A stretch of DNA of 64,000 bases from Paenibacillus sp. AN1007 (GTDB taxonomy: Bacteria; Bacillota; Bacilli; Paenibacillales; Paenibacillaceae). Positions 1 to 10,285 of this stretch are shown piece after piece. Location of the stretch: the NCBI RefSeq assembly GCF_040702995.1, contig NZ_CP159992.1, positions 769,501 through 833,500 of the forward strand, given 5' to 3'. The notes under the pieces are model-generated. The model did not search any database. It worked only from the letters and a program-made list of their open reading frames with translations, and was not told the origin of the DNA. A program made the position numbers and the translations under genes. Every line of letters begins with the position of its first letter. The first letter of the stretch is position 1.

Positions 1-1
1 G

Positions 2-757
2 ACCGATAACATCTCGCGTCAGATGGAAAGTGTAATTGCCGCCAATGAAGAGATGGGGGATTCTGCCCGCCACGTTGAGAAGTCCAGTCAGACCGGAACG
101 CAGCATCTGAATCAATTGATGACCAAAACGCAGAAGACAGAAGAGATGATCGGAGCATTGGTCAGCAAAGTGGATTCGTTAAAAGAGAGCACATCTTCTG
201 TACTAAAAGTGCTCGATGTCATGCAGAATATTACGAAACAGACCAATATTCTGTCTCTTAACGCAACAATTGAAGCAGCGCGGGCAGGCGCGGCTGGACG
301 TGGTTTCATGGTCGTCGCTGATGAAGTTCGCCAGCTCGCTGCGCAGTCCAGACAGTCCATCGATATGGTTGGGGAGATCACAGACAAAATTATGACAGAA
401 ATGAACGAAACGGTTAAAGCGCTGTCCGACGCTTATCCATTGTTCAAAGAACAGATGGATGCGGTAAAAGATACAAACGTGATTTTTGCTTCTGTGCAGG
501 ATCAAATGGGTGCTTTCGTGGAACGTCTCGGCATGGTAACGGGTTCCATTGGAGAGCTCAGCAAATCACAGGCAACGCTGTCTGAGGCGATGAGCAACGT
601 CAGCGCTGTTGCTGAAGAGTCCTCCGCCACTTCAGAGGAAGTAGCTTCACTGAGCAGTGAACAGCAAAATATCAGCAATCAGCTCGTTAGTCTGTCTGGC
701 AAGCTGGAAAATGTATCGAGTGAACTGAAAGAAACACTCTCGCGTTTCACAGTATAA
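2..757 (+). CDS. Methyl-accepting chemotaxis protein, C-terminal part (left-truncated)
   Basis: The reading frame is open from the window edge, so only the cytoplasmic signalling part is seen (about 252 residues). It carries the highly conserved hairpin-tip segment of chemoreceptors, with the core [14 protein letters not shown] followed by [15 protein letters not shown], flanked by long heptad-rich helices. This is the region that binds CheW and CheA and controls kinase activity at the membrane. The N-terminal sensor, membrane segments and HAMP domain lie outside the window, so the ligand cannot be inferred. The gene ends just before a hairpin terminator. The family call is secure; which receptor it is remains unknown. 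Confidence 0.95.
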   Translation, partial: TDNISRQMESVIAANEEMGDSARHVEKSSQTGTQHLNQLMTKTQKTEEMIGALVSKVDSLKESTSSVLKVLDVMQNITKQTNILSLNATIEAARAGAAGRGFMVVADEVRQLAAQSRQSIDMVGEITDKIMTEMNETVKALSDAYPLFKEQMDAVKDTNVIFASVQDQMGAFVERLGMVTGSIGELSKSQATLSEAMSNVSAVAEESSATSEEVASLSSEQQNISNQLVSLSGKLENVSSELKETLSRFTV

Positions 758-768
758 TCCCTACTAAC

Positions 769-800
769 AAACCTGTCTCTTCGTTGAGGCAGGTTTTCTA
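769..800 (+). terminator. Intrinsic terminator after the chemoreceptor gene
   Basis: AACCTGTCTC and GAGGCAGGTT form a 10-bp stem (one G-U pair) around a TTCGTT loop, followed by a short T-rich run. It lies 12 bases after the stop codon. Confidence 0.8.
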
Positions 801-865
801 TATTTTCCGGGTAATTCCAGAGAGGTTGACGCATAATACATGAAAAAGGCAAGGGTGGAATATTT

Positions 866-2674
866 GTGAATCTGCGGCTTGTATGGAAACGCCGTATAGC
901 GATAATCAGTGCAGGTTTGACGCTCGTTTTTGCCGTGCTGCTCCTCAGACTTGGCTGGATTCAAATGGTCCAGGTAAACCGGACTGTTCCTGGAGACCAG
1001 CGAAGTATGAGAGAAATGTCTGTACTGCAGCGTGAACGGGGTGTAATGCTCGATTCCGGTCGTGGACAGTTTACAGATGTCCATGGACGTCCCTTAACCG
1101 GTAAGCTGCAGTGGGGTGTTGTACTTTTTCCACAAGAACATTCTTCGAAAGGAAACAGGAAGGAAGGCGAACTCAGCCAAATGGCATCGATCCTGCATAC
1201 GAATACAGATCAGCTGAGGGAGGAGTGGGAGAAAGAAAAAACTCCGCATTTATGGACAGGAGGTCAATCAGAGCCTGTGCTGTTAAACGATAAGCAGCGT
1301 GAACGCTTACGTGAGCTTCATATACAGGGAGCTGATGTATATCCCGTCATGACGAGATATTTCCCTAAACCCGCTGGCAGCCAGTGGCTGGGTTACCTGA
1401 ATGAACAGCCAGAGCCTGCAGGACGATTGAAAGAACATCAAGATGAGGTAAGACAGCCCTTTGCAATGAAATCGGGAGCAGCGGGGCTGGAACGAACGCT
1501 AGAACCTTTGTTAAGAGGAATAGGACCTACATTGGTGACGCGGATGGTATCGGGCAGCGGGCAGATCATTCCTGAAATAGAGCCGCGTGTGATTGCGCCT
1601 GCCAATGTTCATTATCCATTAACAGTGGAAACAACGATTGATGCGCGCCTGCAGCAGGGAATAGAAGAACTGACGCAAGCTTCCGTGCTGCAGGAAGGAG
1701 CCGTGGTTGTGCTTGATGCTGGGAATGCGGATGTACGCGCAATGGTATCACGTCCTTTTTATCAGCCGCAGCATGTAGATCCAAGGCAGCAGTCCTCCTG
1801 GGGCAATCGAGCCGTACAAGGTGCTGTACCAGGTTCTATTTTCAAAATAGTGACGGCTGCAGCAGCACTCGAAAATCGGGTCGCTTCTCGCGAAGAGAAA
1901 TTCCATTGTGAAGGAGCCTATGGAAAGTATGGCTTCTCCTGCTGGAAGCATCATGGACATGGTGAACTGAATCTCGAAGAAGGATTTGCGCAGTCATGCA
2001 ACATTGTTTTTGCTGAAACGGCTCGCAGACTGCGAATGGAACAGTTGGAACAGACCGCTGACCGTCTTGGACTTGGGCGTATGGTTGGCTGGCAGGCACA
2101 GCAGGCTGCGGGTATGCCGGTGTTAAAGCACTTTGATCATGAAGAATCGGGGCGTATTCAGACAGAGGCTGTAAAGTATTCAGATGACGAAGGAGCCAGG
2201 ATACAGACCGCGATCGGACAGCGGGATGTACTGGTCACCCCGCTGCAGGCAGCTAACCTGATTGTCACACTGCTGCATGACGGAAAGGTGAGTGCTCCCC
2301 GGCTTGTACAGCGAATTCGATATGCGGATGGAGACACGATGCTGGACATGCCTCTGCATGACTCTCGTTCGGCAATAGGACAGATTTCTCCAGCCACAGC
2401 GCATCTGCTGTTAAGCTGGATGAATACAGTTGTACGGGAGGGAACAGGAAAATCCCTGCAGCATGCAAAATGGCATACTGCAGGGAAGTCAGGCACGGCT
2501 CAGGTCATGCAAAAGGGAGAGCCTAAAAACCACCAGTGGTTTATTGGCTATGGTCCCGTAGAAGAGCCGAAATATGCAGTCGCTGTGCTCGTTCAGAACG
2601 TCTCTCCAAACAGCTCGCATCAGGCAGCGGCCTTGTTTCGAAAGGTGATGGATTACTTGGCAGCCTCGTCGTGA
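866..2674 (+). CDS. Class B penicillin-binding protein (peptidoglycan D,D-transpeptidase)
   Basis: A 602-residue protein with one N-terminal membrane anchor (about residues 10-30), a dimerisation-type region, and a C-terminal transpeptidase domain. The three penicillin-binding motifs are visible: SIFK at 324-327 (active-site serine 324), SCN at 377-379 and KSGT at 541-544. It would cross-link peptidoglycan stem peptides on the outer face of the membrane. The length and KSGT box resemble the PbpI/SpoVD/FtsI group; without PASTA domains it is closest in layout to B. subtilis PbpI, but I cannot assign an orthologue. The start is GTG with a GGTGG ribosome site. The 3' end overlaps the convergent gene by 22 bases. 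Confidence 0.9.
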   Translation: MNLRLVWKRRIAIISAGLTLVFAVLLLRLGWIQMVQVNRTVPGDQRSMREMSVLQRERGVMLDSGRGQFTDVHGRPLTGKLQWGVVLFPQEHSSKGNRKEGELSQMASILHTNTDQLREEWEKEKTPHLWTGGQSEPVLLNDKQRERLRELHIQGADVYPVMTRYFPKPAGSQWLGYLNEQPEPAGRLKEHQDEVRQPFAMKSGAAGLERTLEPLLRGIGPTLVTRMVSGSGQIIPEIEPRVIAPANVHYPLTVETTIDARLQQGIEELTQASVLQEGAVVVLDAGNADVRAMVSRPFYQPQHVDPRQQSSWGNRAVQGAVPGSIFKIVTAAAALENRVASREEKFHCEGAYGKYGFSCWKHHGHGELNLEEGFAQSCNIVFAETARRLRMEQLEQTADRLGLGRMVGWQAQQAAGMPVLKHFDHEESGRIQTEAVKYSDDEGARIQTAIGQRDVLVTPLQAANLIVTLLHDGKVSAPRLVQRIRYADGDTMLDMPLHDSRSAIGQISPATAHLLLSWMNTVVREGTGKSLQHAKWHTAGKSGTAQVMQKGEPKNHQWFIGYGPVEEPKYAVAVLVQNVSPNSSHQAAALFRKVMDYLAASS

Positions 2675-3801
2675 GCGGAATCAGATATAGGCGTGTCCAT
2701 CACTAACGGTGAAGACTCGAATTCGTCATTGGGCAGATGAATCCATTTTTGCAGATAGCCCTGCTGCAGCAGTTCTTTTAACAAAATCAGAAGAACGGGT
2801 GAAAGCACGACACCTGCGAGGCCGAAGATTGATAGGGAAATCAGCATAAACGACAGCATCAGATAAGCAGAAGAAACACCGATAGAGTTTCCTGAAATTT
2901 TCGGTTCAAGCAGCTGCCGCGTCAGCATGGTCACGGCCAAAATAACGATTAAACCGATGGCAAGTGTACTGTTACCCACGATAAATAGATAAACAATCCA
3001 CGGAATAAAAATAACGGGCACACCGAGCAGCGGCACCAGATCAAAAATGGCGCAGACGGCTGCGATTGTAAAGGCATTGGAGGTTCCAAGAATCAACAAC
3101 CCCGCATATATCAATACAAATGTAATCAGCATCATAATCAATTGTGCTTTCATGTAGGAACGAATTGTCTTGAACACATGGGTACGCATGAACGCATTGG
3201 CTGTCTTTAGTGTTTTGGGTGTCTTGGCACGAGCGAATTTGCGCCATGATTCAATCTCAATACTAAGGAAAAATGCCAGAATGATTGCGATACCGAAATT
3301 GGTAATAAAAGTAGAGAAAGAGCTGAGAAAACCGATAATAAATTGTGCCCCGCCGGTAACCCATTTGGACAGGATTCCAGACAGTGTGGCAAAGTATTCA
3401 TTCACCTTTTCGAGCATCCCGTCGGGAAGGGCATTGGACTTGTCCTGTATAAACACGACCAGATTGGTGAATTCTCGCTGAATCATCTCGATATATACCG
3501 GGAAATTGAGCTGCAAATCTGATATTTGCGAGATGATGAAGAAACCTGCACCGAAAAATCCTGCGACAATCAGTCCTAGAAACAGCAGAACAGATATGGC
3601 GGTACCCAGTGTTTTGGGCAGGCCTTTTCGATGCAAAAATTTGGCCAAAGGCTCAATCATCCAGAAAACAATAAACGAAAGGAAAACGGGCGCGGCGATA
3701 TGATACAACTTGCTGAAAGCAAACATGATCACATACACGGTTAACAGGAGTAGAGCGATATCAAAAACCGTACGTCCGTATTTTTTATAAAGCGGCAGCA
3801 T
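2653..3801 (-). CDS. AI-2E family membrane transporter-like protein
   Basis: About 382 residues with 7-8 hydrophobic segments: two near the N terminus (about 13-50), a pair around 70-95, and a dense C-terminal group. This layout, with a long hydrophilic stretch near 100-150, is that of the AI-2E/PerM family (YueF, YdbI and YtvI in B. subtilis). Family members have been linked to autoinducer export, Na+/H+ antiport or sporulation, so the substrate is open. Two in-frame ATG codons exist. The AAAGGAG site is only 3 bases from the one at 3807 but 9 bases from the one at 3801, so I prefer 3801. It converges on and overlaps the penicillin-binding protein gene. Confidence 0.85.
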   Translation of the reverse strand: MLPLYKKYGRTVFDIALLLLTVYVIMFAFSKLYHIAAPVFLSFIVFWMIEPLAKFLHRKGLPKTLGTAISVLLFLGLIVAGFFGAGFFIISQISDLQLNFPVYIEMIQREFTNLVVFIQDKSNALPDGMLEKVNEYFATLSGILSKWVTGGAQFIIGFLSSFSTFITNFGIAIILAFFLSIEIESWRKFARAKTPKTLKTANAFMRTHVFKTIRSYMKAQLIMMLITFVLIYAGLLILGTSNAFTIAAVCAIFDLVPLLGVPVIFIPWIVYLFIVGNSTLAIGLIVILAVTMLTRQLLEPKISGNSIGVSSAYLMLSFMLISLSIFGLAGVVLSPVLLILLKELLQQGYLQKWIHLPNDEFESSPLVMDTPISDSAHDEAAK

Positions 3802-3973
3802 GGACATAGACTCCTTTACAGGCAGAAATTAGATTGTATTCATTGTACATGATAGCGGTGTCTTGAGGAAACAGCATTTCATAAAAGAATGAACTGTGAT
3901 AAAATTAAAGGCGGTTTATTTTAGAAAGTGCCTTATAGCTGTAAATTAGCAGAAGAAGTGGGGAATTCACATC

Positions 3974-5392
3974 ATGACAACGATACTTCAGAGTATTTTA
4001 CTGTGGTTATTGTATCTGTCCTCTTTTTATGCTTTTATTCCAAGTCTGATCAGCAGATTGTTCGGTTTCCGGGTGTTCAGAAGGGGAAAAAGTGATACTC
4101 AATATGCCCTGACTTTTGACGACGGGCCAGATCCTGATTACACCCCTCGGCTGCTCGATCTGTTACGTGAGCACGAGGTTAAAGCCACTTTTTTTGTGGT
4201 CGGAGAACATGCTGCAAGTCATCCCGACTTAATCAGACGAATGCATGAAGAAGGACATTTGATTGGCATTCATAACTACATTCATAAAACGAACTGGCTG
4301 ATGCGTCCGCGTACGGTTCGGGATCAGATCGAGCGCACAGGTCATATTATTCAGGAAATTACAGGTGAGAAAACCTGTTATTACCGTCCACCCTGGGGCA
4401 TTATGAATCTGTTTGACTTTTTCAGTAAAAAAGATCGCAAAATCATTCTGTGGTCCGCCATGTTCGAGGACTGGAAATGCAGTGTGGGTGCGGAGCAGCT
4501 GAAACAGCGTATGCTGAACAAGTTAAAGGGCGGTGAGGTGCTGCTGCTGCACGATCGAGGCACAACCCTCGGGGCAGATGCACGAGCGCCCGAACAGATG
4601 CTTGAGGCACTCGAAACTGTGCTGCAGGAAGCCCGGCGCAGAGGGCTGGAAAGTGTACGTGTGGATACGTTAATGACCGGCAGCGCTGTGAATGGATGGC
4701 GGTCTAATGTAGGCCCAGTACAAACGGCAGCCCGCCCGAAGCTGAAACTGTGGAAACGAGCTGTGGTTGCTTTGTGGTTAGGCTGGGAAAAGCTGTTTCA
4801 CTGGGTTTATCATCTGCGGACGGCTTCATCGGAAGATCCCATGCTTCATTTCCGTTCCCGTGTATACCACGGTGCGCGAGTAGAGATGGAACATGGTCAT
4901 GTGATGCAGAACGGTGATCCGATTATCGAACTGCATTTTGATAATAAGAAATTGTTCGAACTGGGTGTTACTTCACGCTCAACCATGCATTTGGCTATTC
5001 GTATGATTCGTACGATGGAGCAGCAGCTGCCTGACCTGGCACAGCTTGTGGCTTCAGAACCTGAATTACGCTCAGCCAAAGCAATTTACGGGGTGAGCAT
5101 GATTAACCGTGGACCTGAAAAATTCGGTTTCACGGTGCAGGAGTTGGCCCCAGGTCCTTTCAGTATGGCCTCGAAGTTATATCTGAAGCTGCTGCTTCGT
5201 GTTATCCATCCTTCAGGCAAGGAGCGTTTGAAGCAGCGTACAGATCAGCTGGTGCCTAAAATGATTGTGATGCCCGTGGAGGAACTGCTGAAACGTTACG
5301 GACAGCATCATAAGCTTGTATCAGCCGCAGTGGAGGAAGAGAGAGACGAGTCTCTTATGATCGAAAACGAGATTTTGCCTGAGCGAAACTAA
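3974..5392 (+). CDS. Polysaccharide deacetylase (NodB homology) with a YkoP-like C-terminal domain
   Basis: A 472-residue protein with an N-terminal hydrophobic segment (about 3-28) and a NodB deacetylase domain (about 40-220). The NodB motifs are TFDDGPD (47-53, catalytic Asp and metal Asp), HNYIH (101-105, metal histidines), RPPWG (139-143) and LLLHD (191-195). Such enzymes remove N-acetyl groups from peptidoglycan or chitin-like polymers at the cell surface. The rest (about 260-470) is a second domain that I associate with YkoP-like proteins; its role is unknown. It is monocistronic, with a strong terminator downstream. The enzyme class is sure; the substrate is inferred. Confidence 0.88.
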   Translation: MTTILQSILLWLLYLSSFYAFIPSLISRLFGFRVFRRGKSDTQYALTFDDGPDPDYTPRLLDLLREHEVKATFFVVGEHAASHPDLIRRMHEEGHLIGIHNYIHKTNWLMRPRTVRDQIERTGHIIQEITGEKTCYYRPPWGIMNLFDFFSKKDRKIILWSAMFEDWKCSVGAEQLKQRMLNKLKGGEVLLLHDRGTTLGADARAPEQMLEALETVLQEARRRGLESVRVDTLMTGSAVNGWRSNVGPVQTAARPKLKLWKRAVVALWLGWEKLFHWVYHLRTASSEDPMLHFRSRVYHGARVEMEHGHVMQNGDPIIELHFDNKKLFELGVTSRSTMHLAIRMIRTMEQQLPDLAQLVASEPELRSAKAIYGVSMINRGPEKFGFTVQELAPGPFSMASKLYLKLLLRVIHPSGKERLKQRTDQLVPKMIVMPVEELLKRYGQHHKLVSAAVEEERDESLMIENEILPERN

Positions 5393-5499
5393 GGTACAGC
5401 TTCAGCTTTTCTATGACAGCGGCTTTATTATGGAATTATTATAATGTTAATTATGGATTACAGATCATCCAACCTATCCGAATTTCAAACGAAAAGAAA

Positions 5500-5538
5500 G
5501 GATGCGCTCTGCCGGTGAGGCAGGACGCATCCTTTTTT
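5500..5538. terminator. Intrinsic terminator between the deacetylase gene and ilvD
   Basis: GGATGCG and CGCATCC pair around a TCTGCC/GGCAGG inner region, followed by TTTTTT on the plus strand. It also lies downstream of the converging ilvD and may serve both genes. Confidence 0.85.
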
Positions 5539-5579
5539 AATCCTGATATGTTCAGTACTATATCAGCACTTCATCCGTA

Positions 5580-7265
5580 TTAAATTTTCAGTACGCCACC
5601 GTTGCTTGCATTGGTAACAAGCTTGGAGTAGCGAGCCAGCAAGCCGGTTTTGACTTTTGGCTCAAAACCTTTCCAGTTCGCACGACGTGCTTCGAATTCC
5701 TCGTCGCTAATTTGCAGCTCAATAGTACGGTTGTTCAGGTCGAGTTCGATGATATCTCCTTCTTCAACAAAGGCAATCGGGCCGCCTTCCGCTGCTTCCG
5801 GAGAGATATGGCCGATACTGATTCCGCGGGATGCGCCGGAGAAACGTCCATCCGTGATCAGACCAACTTTGGCACCAAGTCCCATACCTACGATCTGGGA
5901 AGTTGGCGCGAGCATTTCAGGCATTCCAGGTCCGCCTTTTGGTCCTTCATAGCGAATAACCACGACATGTCCTTCTTTAACTTTACCGTTAGCAATACCT
6001 TCAAGTGCTTCTTCCTGAGAGTCGAAACAGATGGCAGGGCCTTTGTGATATCCGCCAACTGAAGCATCAACCGCGCCAACTTTAATGATTGCACCTTCTG
6101 GCGCAAGGTTACCGAACAATACAGCCAGTCCGCCTTTTTCGGAGTGCGGGTTGTCCAGCTTGTGGATTACGTTGGTATCTTTAATTTCCTGACCTTCCAC
6201 GTTTTCACGGATCGTTTTACCTGTTACGGTAATGCAGTCTGCGTGAATCGCGCCTGGTTTTTTGAGCAATTCATTCAGAACCGCGCTTACACCGCCTGCA
6301 TTGTGAACATCTTCGATGTGCAGGTCAGAAGCAGGTGCCAGTTTCGCAAGGTGAGGAACACGGTTAGCAACTTCATTGATACGCTCGATCGGGTATTCAA
6401 TGCCGGCTTCGTGTGCCAAAGCCAGTGTATGCAGTACCGTATTCGTAGAACCACCCATTGCCATATCCAAAGCGAACGCATTGTCGATCGCTTCTACCGT
6501 TACGATATCGCGTGGTTTCAGATCCAGTTTGATCAATTCCATCAATTGTTTTGCTGATTGTTTAACAAACTCACGGCGCTCAGGTGCTACCGCCAGAATC
6601 GTTCCGTTCCCCGGCATAGCCAGACCCATAGCTTCTGCAAGGCAGTTCATGGAGTTAGCAGTAAACATACCGGAGCATGAGCCGCACGTTGGACAGCCGA
6701 ACTGTTCAAGCTCAAGCAAGCTCTTGTCGTCAATTTTACCGGCCTGGAAGGCACCTACACCTTCGAATACGGAAGTCAGGGAGAGAGCTTTACCGTTGCT
6801 GTCACGGCCTGCTTTCATCGGTCCACCGCTTACAAATACAGTAGGGATGTTGCAGCGCAGTGCGCCCATCATCATACCCGGTGTAATTTTGTCACAGTTC
6901 GGGATACAAACCATGCCGTCGAACCAGTGTGCAGAAACAACCGTTTCTACGGAATCCGCAATAATGTCACGGCTTGGCAGGGAGTAACGCATACCGATGT
7001 GTCCCATCGCAATCCCGTCGTCAACCCCGATCGTGTTGAATTCGAACGGAACGCCGCCGGCTTCGCGAATGGCATCTTTAACAATTTTACCGAATTCCTG
7101 CAGGTGAACGTGACCAGGTACGATATCGATATACGAGTTACATACCGCAATAAACGGCTTGCCGAAATCCTCTTCTTTTACGCCCGCTGCACGGAGCAGA
7201 CTCCGGTGTGGTGCGCGGTCAAACCCTTTTTTGATCATATCGGAACGCATCTTATTGGCTGACAT
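5580..7265 (-). CDS. ilvD: Dihydroxy-acid dehydratase
   Basis: A 561-residue cytoplasmic enzyme that dehydrates 2,3-dihydroxy acids to 2-keto acids in valine, isoleucine, leucine and pantothenate synthesis. It aligns end to end with the IlvD/Edd family: iron-sulfur cysteines in IPNCDK (Cys124) and CPTCGSC (191-197), and [12 protein letters not shown] near the C terminus. The first cluster region reads PGHVHL, not the PCNxHL of the [2Fe-2S] plant/mycobacterial type, so an oxygen-sensitive [4Fe-4S]-type cluster is likely (inference). The start chosen is preceded by GGGGGG at good spacing; the frame extends 21 codons further upstream without support. No T-box or clear CodY box was seen upstream. 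It stands alone, away from other ilv genes. Confidence 0.96.
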   Translation of the reverse strand: MSANKMRSDMIKKGFDRAPHRSLLRAAGVKEEDFGKPFIAVCNSYIDIVPGHVHLQEFGKIVKDAIREAGGVPFEFNTIGVDDGIAMGHIGMRYSLPSRDIIADSVETVVSAHWFDGMVCIPNCDKITPGMMMGALRCNIPTVFVSGGPMKAGRDSNGKALSLTSVFEGVGAFQAGKIDDKSLLELEQFGCPTCGSCSGMFTANSMNCLAEAMGLAMPGNGTILAVAPERREFVKQSAKQLMELIKLDLKPRDIVTVEAIDNAFALDMAMGGSTNTVLHTLALAHEAGIEYPIERINEVANRVPHLAKLAPASDLHIEDVHNAGGVSAVLNELLKKPGAIHADCITVTGKTIRENVEGQEIKDTNVIHKLDNPHSEKGGLAVLFGNLAPEGAIIKVGAVDASVGGYHKGPAICFDSQEEALEGIANGKVKEGHVVVIRYEGPKGGPGMPEMLAPTSQIVGMGLGAKVGLITDGRFSGASRGISIGHISPEAAEGGPIAFVEEGDIIELDLNNRTIELQISDEEFEARRANWKGFEPKVKTGLLARYSKLVTNASNGGVLKI

Positions 7266-7584
7266 GGTGTATTCCCCCCAAATATATAATATTGAGCAGC
7301 ATGAATGGAAAAATAAATGGCAGTACATCTGTCGTTTAAATTCATCCGTACTCTAAAAAATAGACCGGTAATCCGGTATCGAGCTTCCCGTAGTTTGTGA
7401 AATTCTCTGCTGCTTTAAACCCGTGAACACCCGGTTTTTCTATAGAGTCTATCACAACCATCGTCATATTTCTACAATCAATAGACAATAGAAAAGAAGC
7501 CTCGTCCCATTTTAATGGAGTTTGGCTTCTAATTAAGTGAAAGTGGTGTATACCGTAAAAGGGAGATGACTGCCCAAGTTAGGT
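7266..7584. other. Intergenic region between ilvD and the KGG protein gene
   Basis: About 320 bases without a convincing gene. It holds the ilvD upstream region (5' side of the minus-strand gene) and the terminator at 7495-7531. No T-box signature was found by eye. Confidence 0.5.
7495..7531 (-). terminator. Intrinsic terminator of the KGG-repeat gene
   Basis: AGAAGCC and GGCTTCT pair, with an inner CCATT/AATGG stem. On the minus strand the hairpin is followed by TTTTCTATT. Confidence 0.8.
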
Positions 7585-7836
7585 TTAACTGCTTCCGCCC
7601 TTACGCCCAATTTCGCGATAGAATTCCTTGCTGTGATTTTCCGAAGTGGCTTCACCGCCCTTGCGGCCGATCTCTTTGTAGAAATCTTCATTATGAGCAT
7701 CTGAAGTGGCTTCACCGCCCTTTTTACCAATCATCTGGTAGAAGCTGCGGTCATGATTTCTCGATGTGGCTTTCCCGCCTAACCGGCCAGCTTCCTCTCT
7801 GCTCATCTTGCGTTCTGGTGTTTGCCCTCGTGCCAT
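7585..7836 (-). CDS. KGG-repeat general stress protein (GsiB-like)
   Basis: An 83-residue, very hydrophilic protein built from about 20-residue repeats, each containing GG next to a basic residue (RLGGKATS, KKGGEATS, RKGGEATS, RKGGSS) and an aromatic segment such as FYKEIGRK. This is the KGG/GsiB motif of group-1-LEA-like stress proteins, thought to act as soluble protectants in desiccation or general stress. The ribosome site AGGAG is 8-9 bases from the ATG, and a terminator follows. B. subtilis gsiB belongs to the SigB regulon; no SigB promoter was recognised here. The DNA is repetitive because the protein is, not because of a CRISPR array. Confidence 0.88.
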   Translation of the reverse strand: MARGQTPERKMSREEAGRLGGKATSRNHDRSFYQMIGKKGGEATSDAHNEDFYKEIGRKGGEATSENHSKEFYREIGRKGGSS

Positions 7837-7956
7837 TACGAATCACTCCTTACCCTGATAAGTTGTTTCTGCAGCGTGTATCTTGAATTACCACATTATT
7901 TCCAGCCTGAAACAGGATAAATGGAAGCCGCTGGGTGTACAGGATAAGGCAGAGAG

Positions 7957-8997
7957 TTACAAGGAACGTTTAAATATACCTGGTCGATGAAGTGAAATTC
8001 GTGAAATATCCGGTTCGATCAGAGCCTTGAAGGCATGACGTACAAGCGGGTGAGCCAGTGTAACCGAGAACAGCACAGCAGCGGCTAGGATAATCGGGAT
8101 GAACAATGCACTTCCCATGTAACCGTATACTCCTGACCAGATTGCAAGGCGTACAAGAAAGCCGTGCAGGAGGAAAACGTACAGTGTACGACGTCCCATA
8201 TCTGTAATTTTGGAGGTCAAGTTCGGCACCCAGGCAAGGAATAAAACTGCCGAAGTGATTTCCAAAAGGTATACACCAAGCCGGTAAATTCCGGCAAACC
8301 ACTCCTGATGCCCCAGTTCAGCATACGTTTTGCTGCCAAGAAGCCATCCTTGTGGAATATTCAAGCCGCCGTACGCAATATATAACAGCAGGGCAGCAGA
8401 GAGAACCGCAGCAGCTCTGCGGCCCCAGCCTGGAAGGAGCCGAGCACGAATGGCTGCCCCGTAATCATACCCAATGACGAAGAATGGCAGAAATACGAAG
8501 GTACGGCTGCAGCTGAGCCAAAAACCGTCGACTGGCAGATAACCGGCAATAACACCCAGAGCGATTGAAGCAATCAACCGATATACCGGTTTCCAGGAGA
8601 TGGTGAACCGAACCAGTAACCGCCAGCAGAAATGGCTGGCAAGGAACCAGAGAAGCAGGTAGGGTGCAAAGAAGGACAGCCGCATATGAGGTGTATGGAA
8701 TACGGTCGCGTCCATTAACGCATACAGCGTCTGGAACAGCAGGTACTGTAACGCGATCTGCTTCAGCACGCTGCGTCCGGATGTGCCCTGAATCGAAGGT
8801 CTGGCAAAATATCCGGTGACCCAAACGAAAAGCGGCATATGAAACGTGTAAATCCATAGAAACAACGCTTCCGCTCCGGCAAAGCGGGTAATCAGCGGTT
8901 CAAGTGCATTCCCTGCCAGCACGCAGACAATTAACATAAAGCGTAAGTTGTAAAAGAAAGATTCCTGATCATCCTGAATCAGTATCTGGTTTCTCAT
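7957..8997 (-). CDS. Membrane acyltransferase (acyltransferase 3 / OafA-like family)
   Basis: A 346-residue protein with about ten hydrophobic segments. It has the layout of acyltransferase family 3 and fucose-4-O-acetylase-like proteins, which move acetyl or other acyl groups onto sugars across the membrane. The N-terminal part carries FHMPLFVWVTGYF, which matches the family's conserved H near the first membrane helices. The ATG is preceded by GAGGGGG at 8 bases. No glycan gene is adjacent, so the acceptor cannot be inferred. Confidence 0.82.
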   Translation of the reverse strand: MRNQILIQDDQESFFYNLRFMLIVCVLAGNALEPLITRFAGAEALFLWIYTFHMPLFVWVTGYFARPSIQGTSGRSVLKQIALQYLLFQTLYALMDATVFHTPHMRLSFFAPYLLLWFLASHFCWRLLVRFTISWKPVYRLIASIALGVIAGYLPVDGFWLSCSRTFVFLPFFVIGYDYGAAIRARLLPGWGRRAAAVLSAALLLYIAYGGLNIPQGWLLGSKTYAELGHQEWFAGIYRLGVYLLEITSAVLFLAWVPNLTSKITDMGRRTLYVFLLHGFLVRLAIWSGVYGYMGSALFIPIILAAAVLFSVTLAHPLVRHAFKALIEPDISRISLHRPGIFKRSL

Positions 8998-9105
8998 GAT
9001 GCAGCCCCCTCAAAACATCCTTAAAAGTTGTGTATGTGCAGCCGTTATACCTCTGTAATAAGGTTAATATGGATTTGCTTTGATCATTGTGATTTAATTC
9101 ACATT

Positions 9106-9119
9106 GGTAAGCGTTATCT
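9106..9119. promoter_or_regulatory. LacI/CcpA-type operator candidate upstream of the KDG kinase gene
   Basis: GGTAAGCGTTATCT matches the cre consensus TGWAANCGNTNWCA at 12 of 14 positions, with mismatches at the two ends. It lies 111 bases before the kdgK start. It could be a CcpA site or the operator of a KdgR-like LacI-family regulator. Confidence 0.45.
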
Positions 9120-9229
9120 TTTCTCAAAGATGTGACAACAAAAAGAATGCTTCGGGATTGACAACGGTTGCATACGGGATGACAATGGTAGAAGAAGATG
9201 AGGTAGTCAATATTAAGGAGGAAGGCAGC

Positions 9230-10195
9230 ATGTCAACGAGTCCCTTTCAGAGCCCTGATATTATTACATTCGGGGAGAGCATGGGGTTGCTGACGGCCAG
9301 AGATACAAGAGGGCTTGAATATGCAGCTTCACTGGACAAGACATTTGGAGGAGCTGAGAGCAATCTGGCCATCGGCGTATCACGCCTTGGACATACCAGC
9401 GGCTGGTTTGGGCGTCTCGGCAGCGATCCGATTGGAAACATGATTCTGAAAGCCATTCGCGGCGAAGGCGTGGATGTATCCCGGGCAAAATTAAGTAATG
9501 ATGAGCCTACAGGTCTGATGATTCGTGAGAACGCTTCCGGGAAAGCCTCGGTGCATTATTATAGGAAGTTATCTGCTGCAAGTGCAATGACACCGGATGA
9601 TCTCGATCCGGATTATATTGCGGGAGCCAAAATTTTGCATGTCACAGGTATTACTGCAGCCATCAGCGAATCCGGACTTGCCACGGTGGAAGCGGCCATA
9701 CATATTGCCAAGCAGGCAGGGGTTAAAGTGAGCTTTGATCCGAATCTGCGCCTGAAGCTGTGGTCGGTGGATCAGGCTCGGCCTGTGCTGCTGCGGTTGG
9801 CTGAACAGGCCGACTACTTTTTACCGGGCCTGGACGAGATGAAACTTTTATATAACGAAGAAAGTGATCAAAAGGTGCTTGAACGATTAACAGCATTGAA
9901 TGCAGTATGCGTCGTCAAAGGCGGTCCTGATTTGACCTATGTACTTGCGGATGATACCCTAACGGAAGTTCCGTACTTTAAAGCAGATCAGGTTCTGGAT
10001 ACCGTTGGGGCAGGAGATGGATTCTGTGCGGGTTTTTTAGCGGGTCTGCTAAAAGGATACACACCGCAGGAAGCGGCTCGTCTCGGTAATCTGACAGGTT
10101 CGATGGTGATTCAGGCCGTTGGGGATTGGGAAGCACTTCCGACTTGGGCTCAGGTTGAGGCCAAGCTGAATAATGCTGCACACATCGAGCGTTAA
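9230..10195 (+). CDS. kdgK: 2-keto-3-deoxygluconate kinase (PfkB family)
   Basis: A 321-residue PfkB-family sugar kinase with GGAESNLAIGVSRLG (signature 1) and DTVGAGDGF (signature 2, catalytic Asp263). It is followed 90 bases later by a KDPG aldolase gene. That pairing is the basis for assigning it as KDG kinase (2-keto-3-deoxygluconate to KDPG), the lower pathway of pectin and hexuronate breakdown. The start is ATG at 9230 because AAGGAGGAAGG lies just upstream; the frame is open for 42 more codons but without a ribosome site. Another sugar acid is possible as substrate; the family call is certain. Confidence 0.88.
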   Translation: MSTSPFQSPDIITFGESMGLLTARDTRGLEYAASLDKTFGGAESNLAIGVSRLGHTSGWFGRLGSDPIGNMILKAIRGEGVDVSRAKLSNDEPTGLMIRENASGKASVHYYRKLSAASAMTPDDLDPDYIAGAKILHVTGITAAISESGLATVEAAIHIAKQAGVKVSFDPNLRLKLWSVDQARPVLLRLAEQADYFLPGLDEMKLLYNEESDQKVLERLTALNAVCVVKGGPDLTYVLADDTLTEVPYFKADQVLDTVGAGDGFCAGFLAGLLKGYTPQEAARLGNLTGSMVIQAVGDWEALPTWAQVEAKLNNAAHIER

Positions 10196-10285
10196 GTTCC
10201 GTTAAAAACAGGATGACTCATCTTCGTTCTTCAAATGTAAAGCTTGTATATACACAACCACCACATGGACAAGGGAGAGAATGAA

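Noticed and set aside
7266..7480. T-box or CodY control of ilvD
   Set aside because: Neither a T-box core nor a CodY palindrome could be recognised in the upstream region.
7585..7836. CRISPR-like DNA repeats
   Set aside because: The repeats are in-frame protein repeats (KGG motif) without uniform spacers or cas genes.
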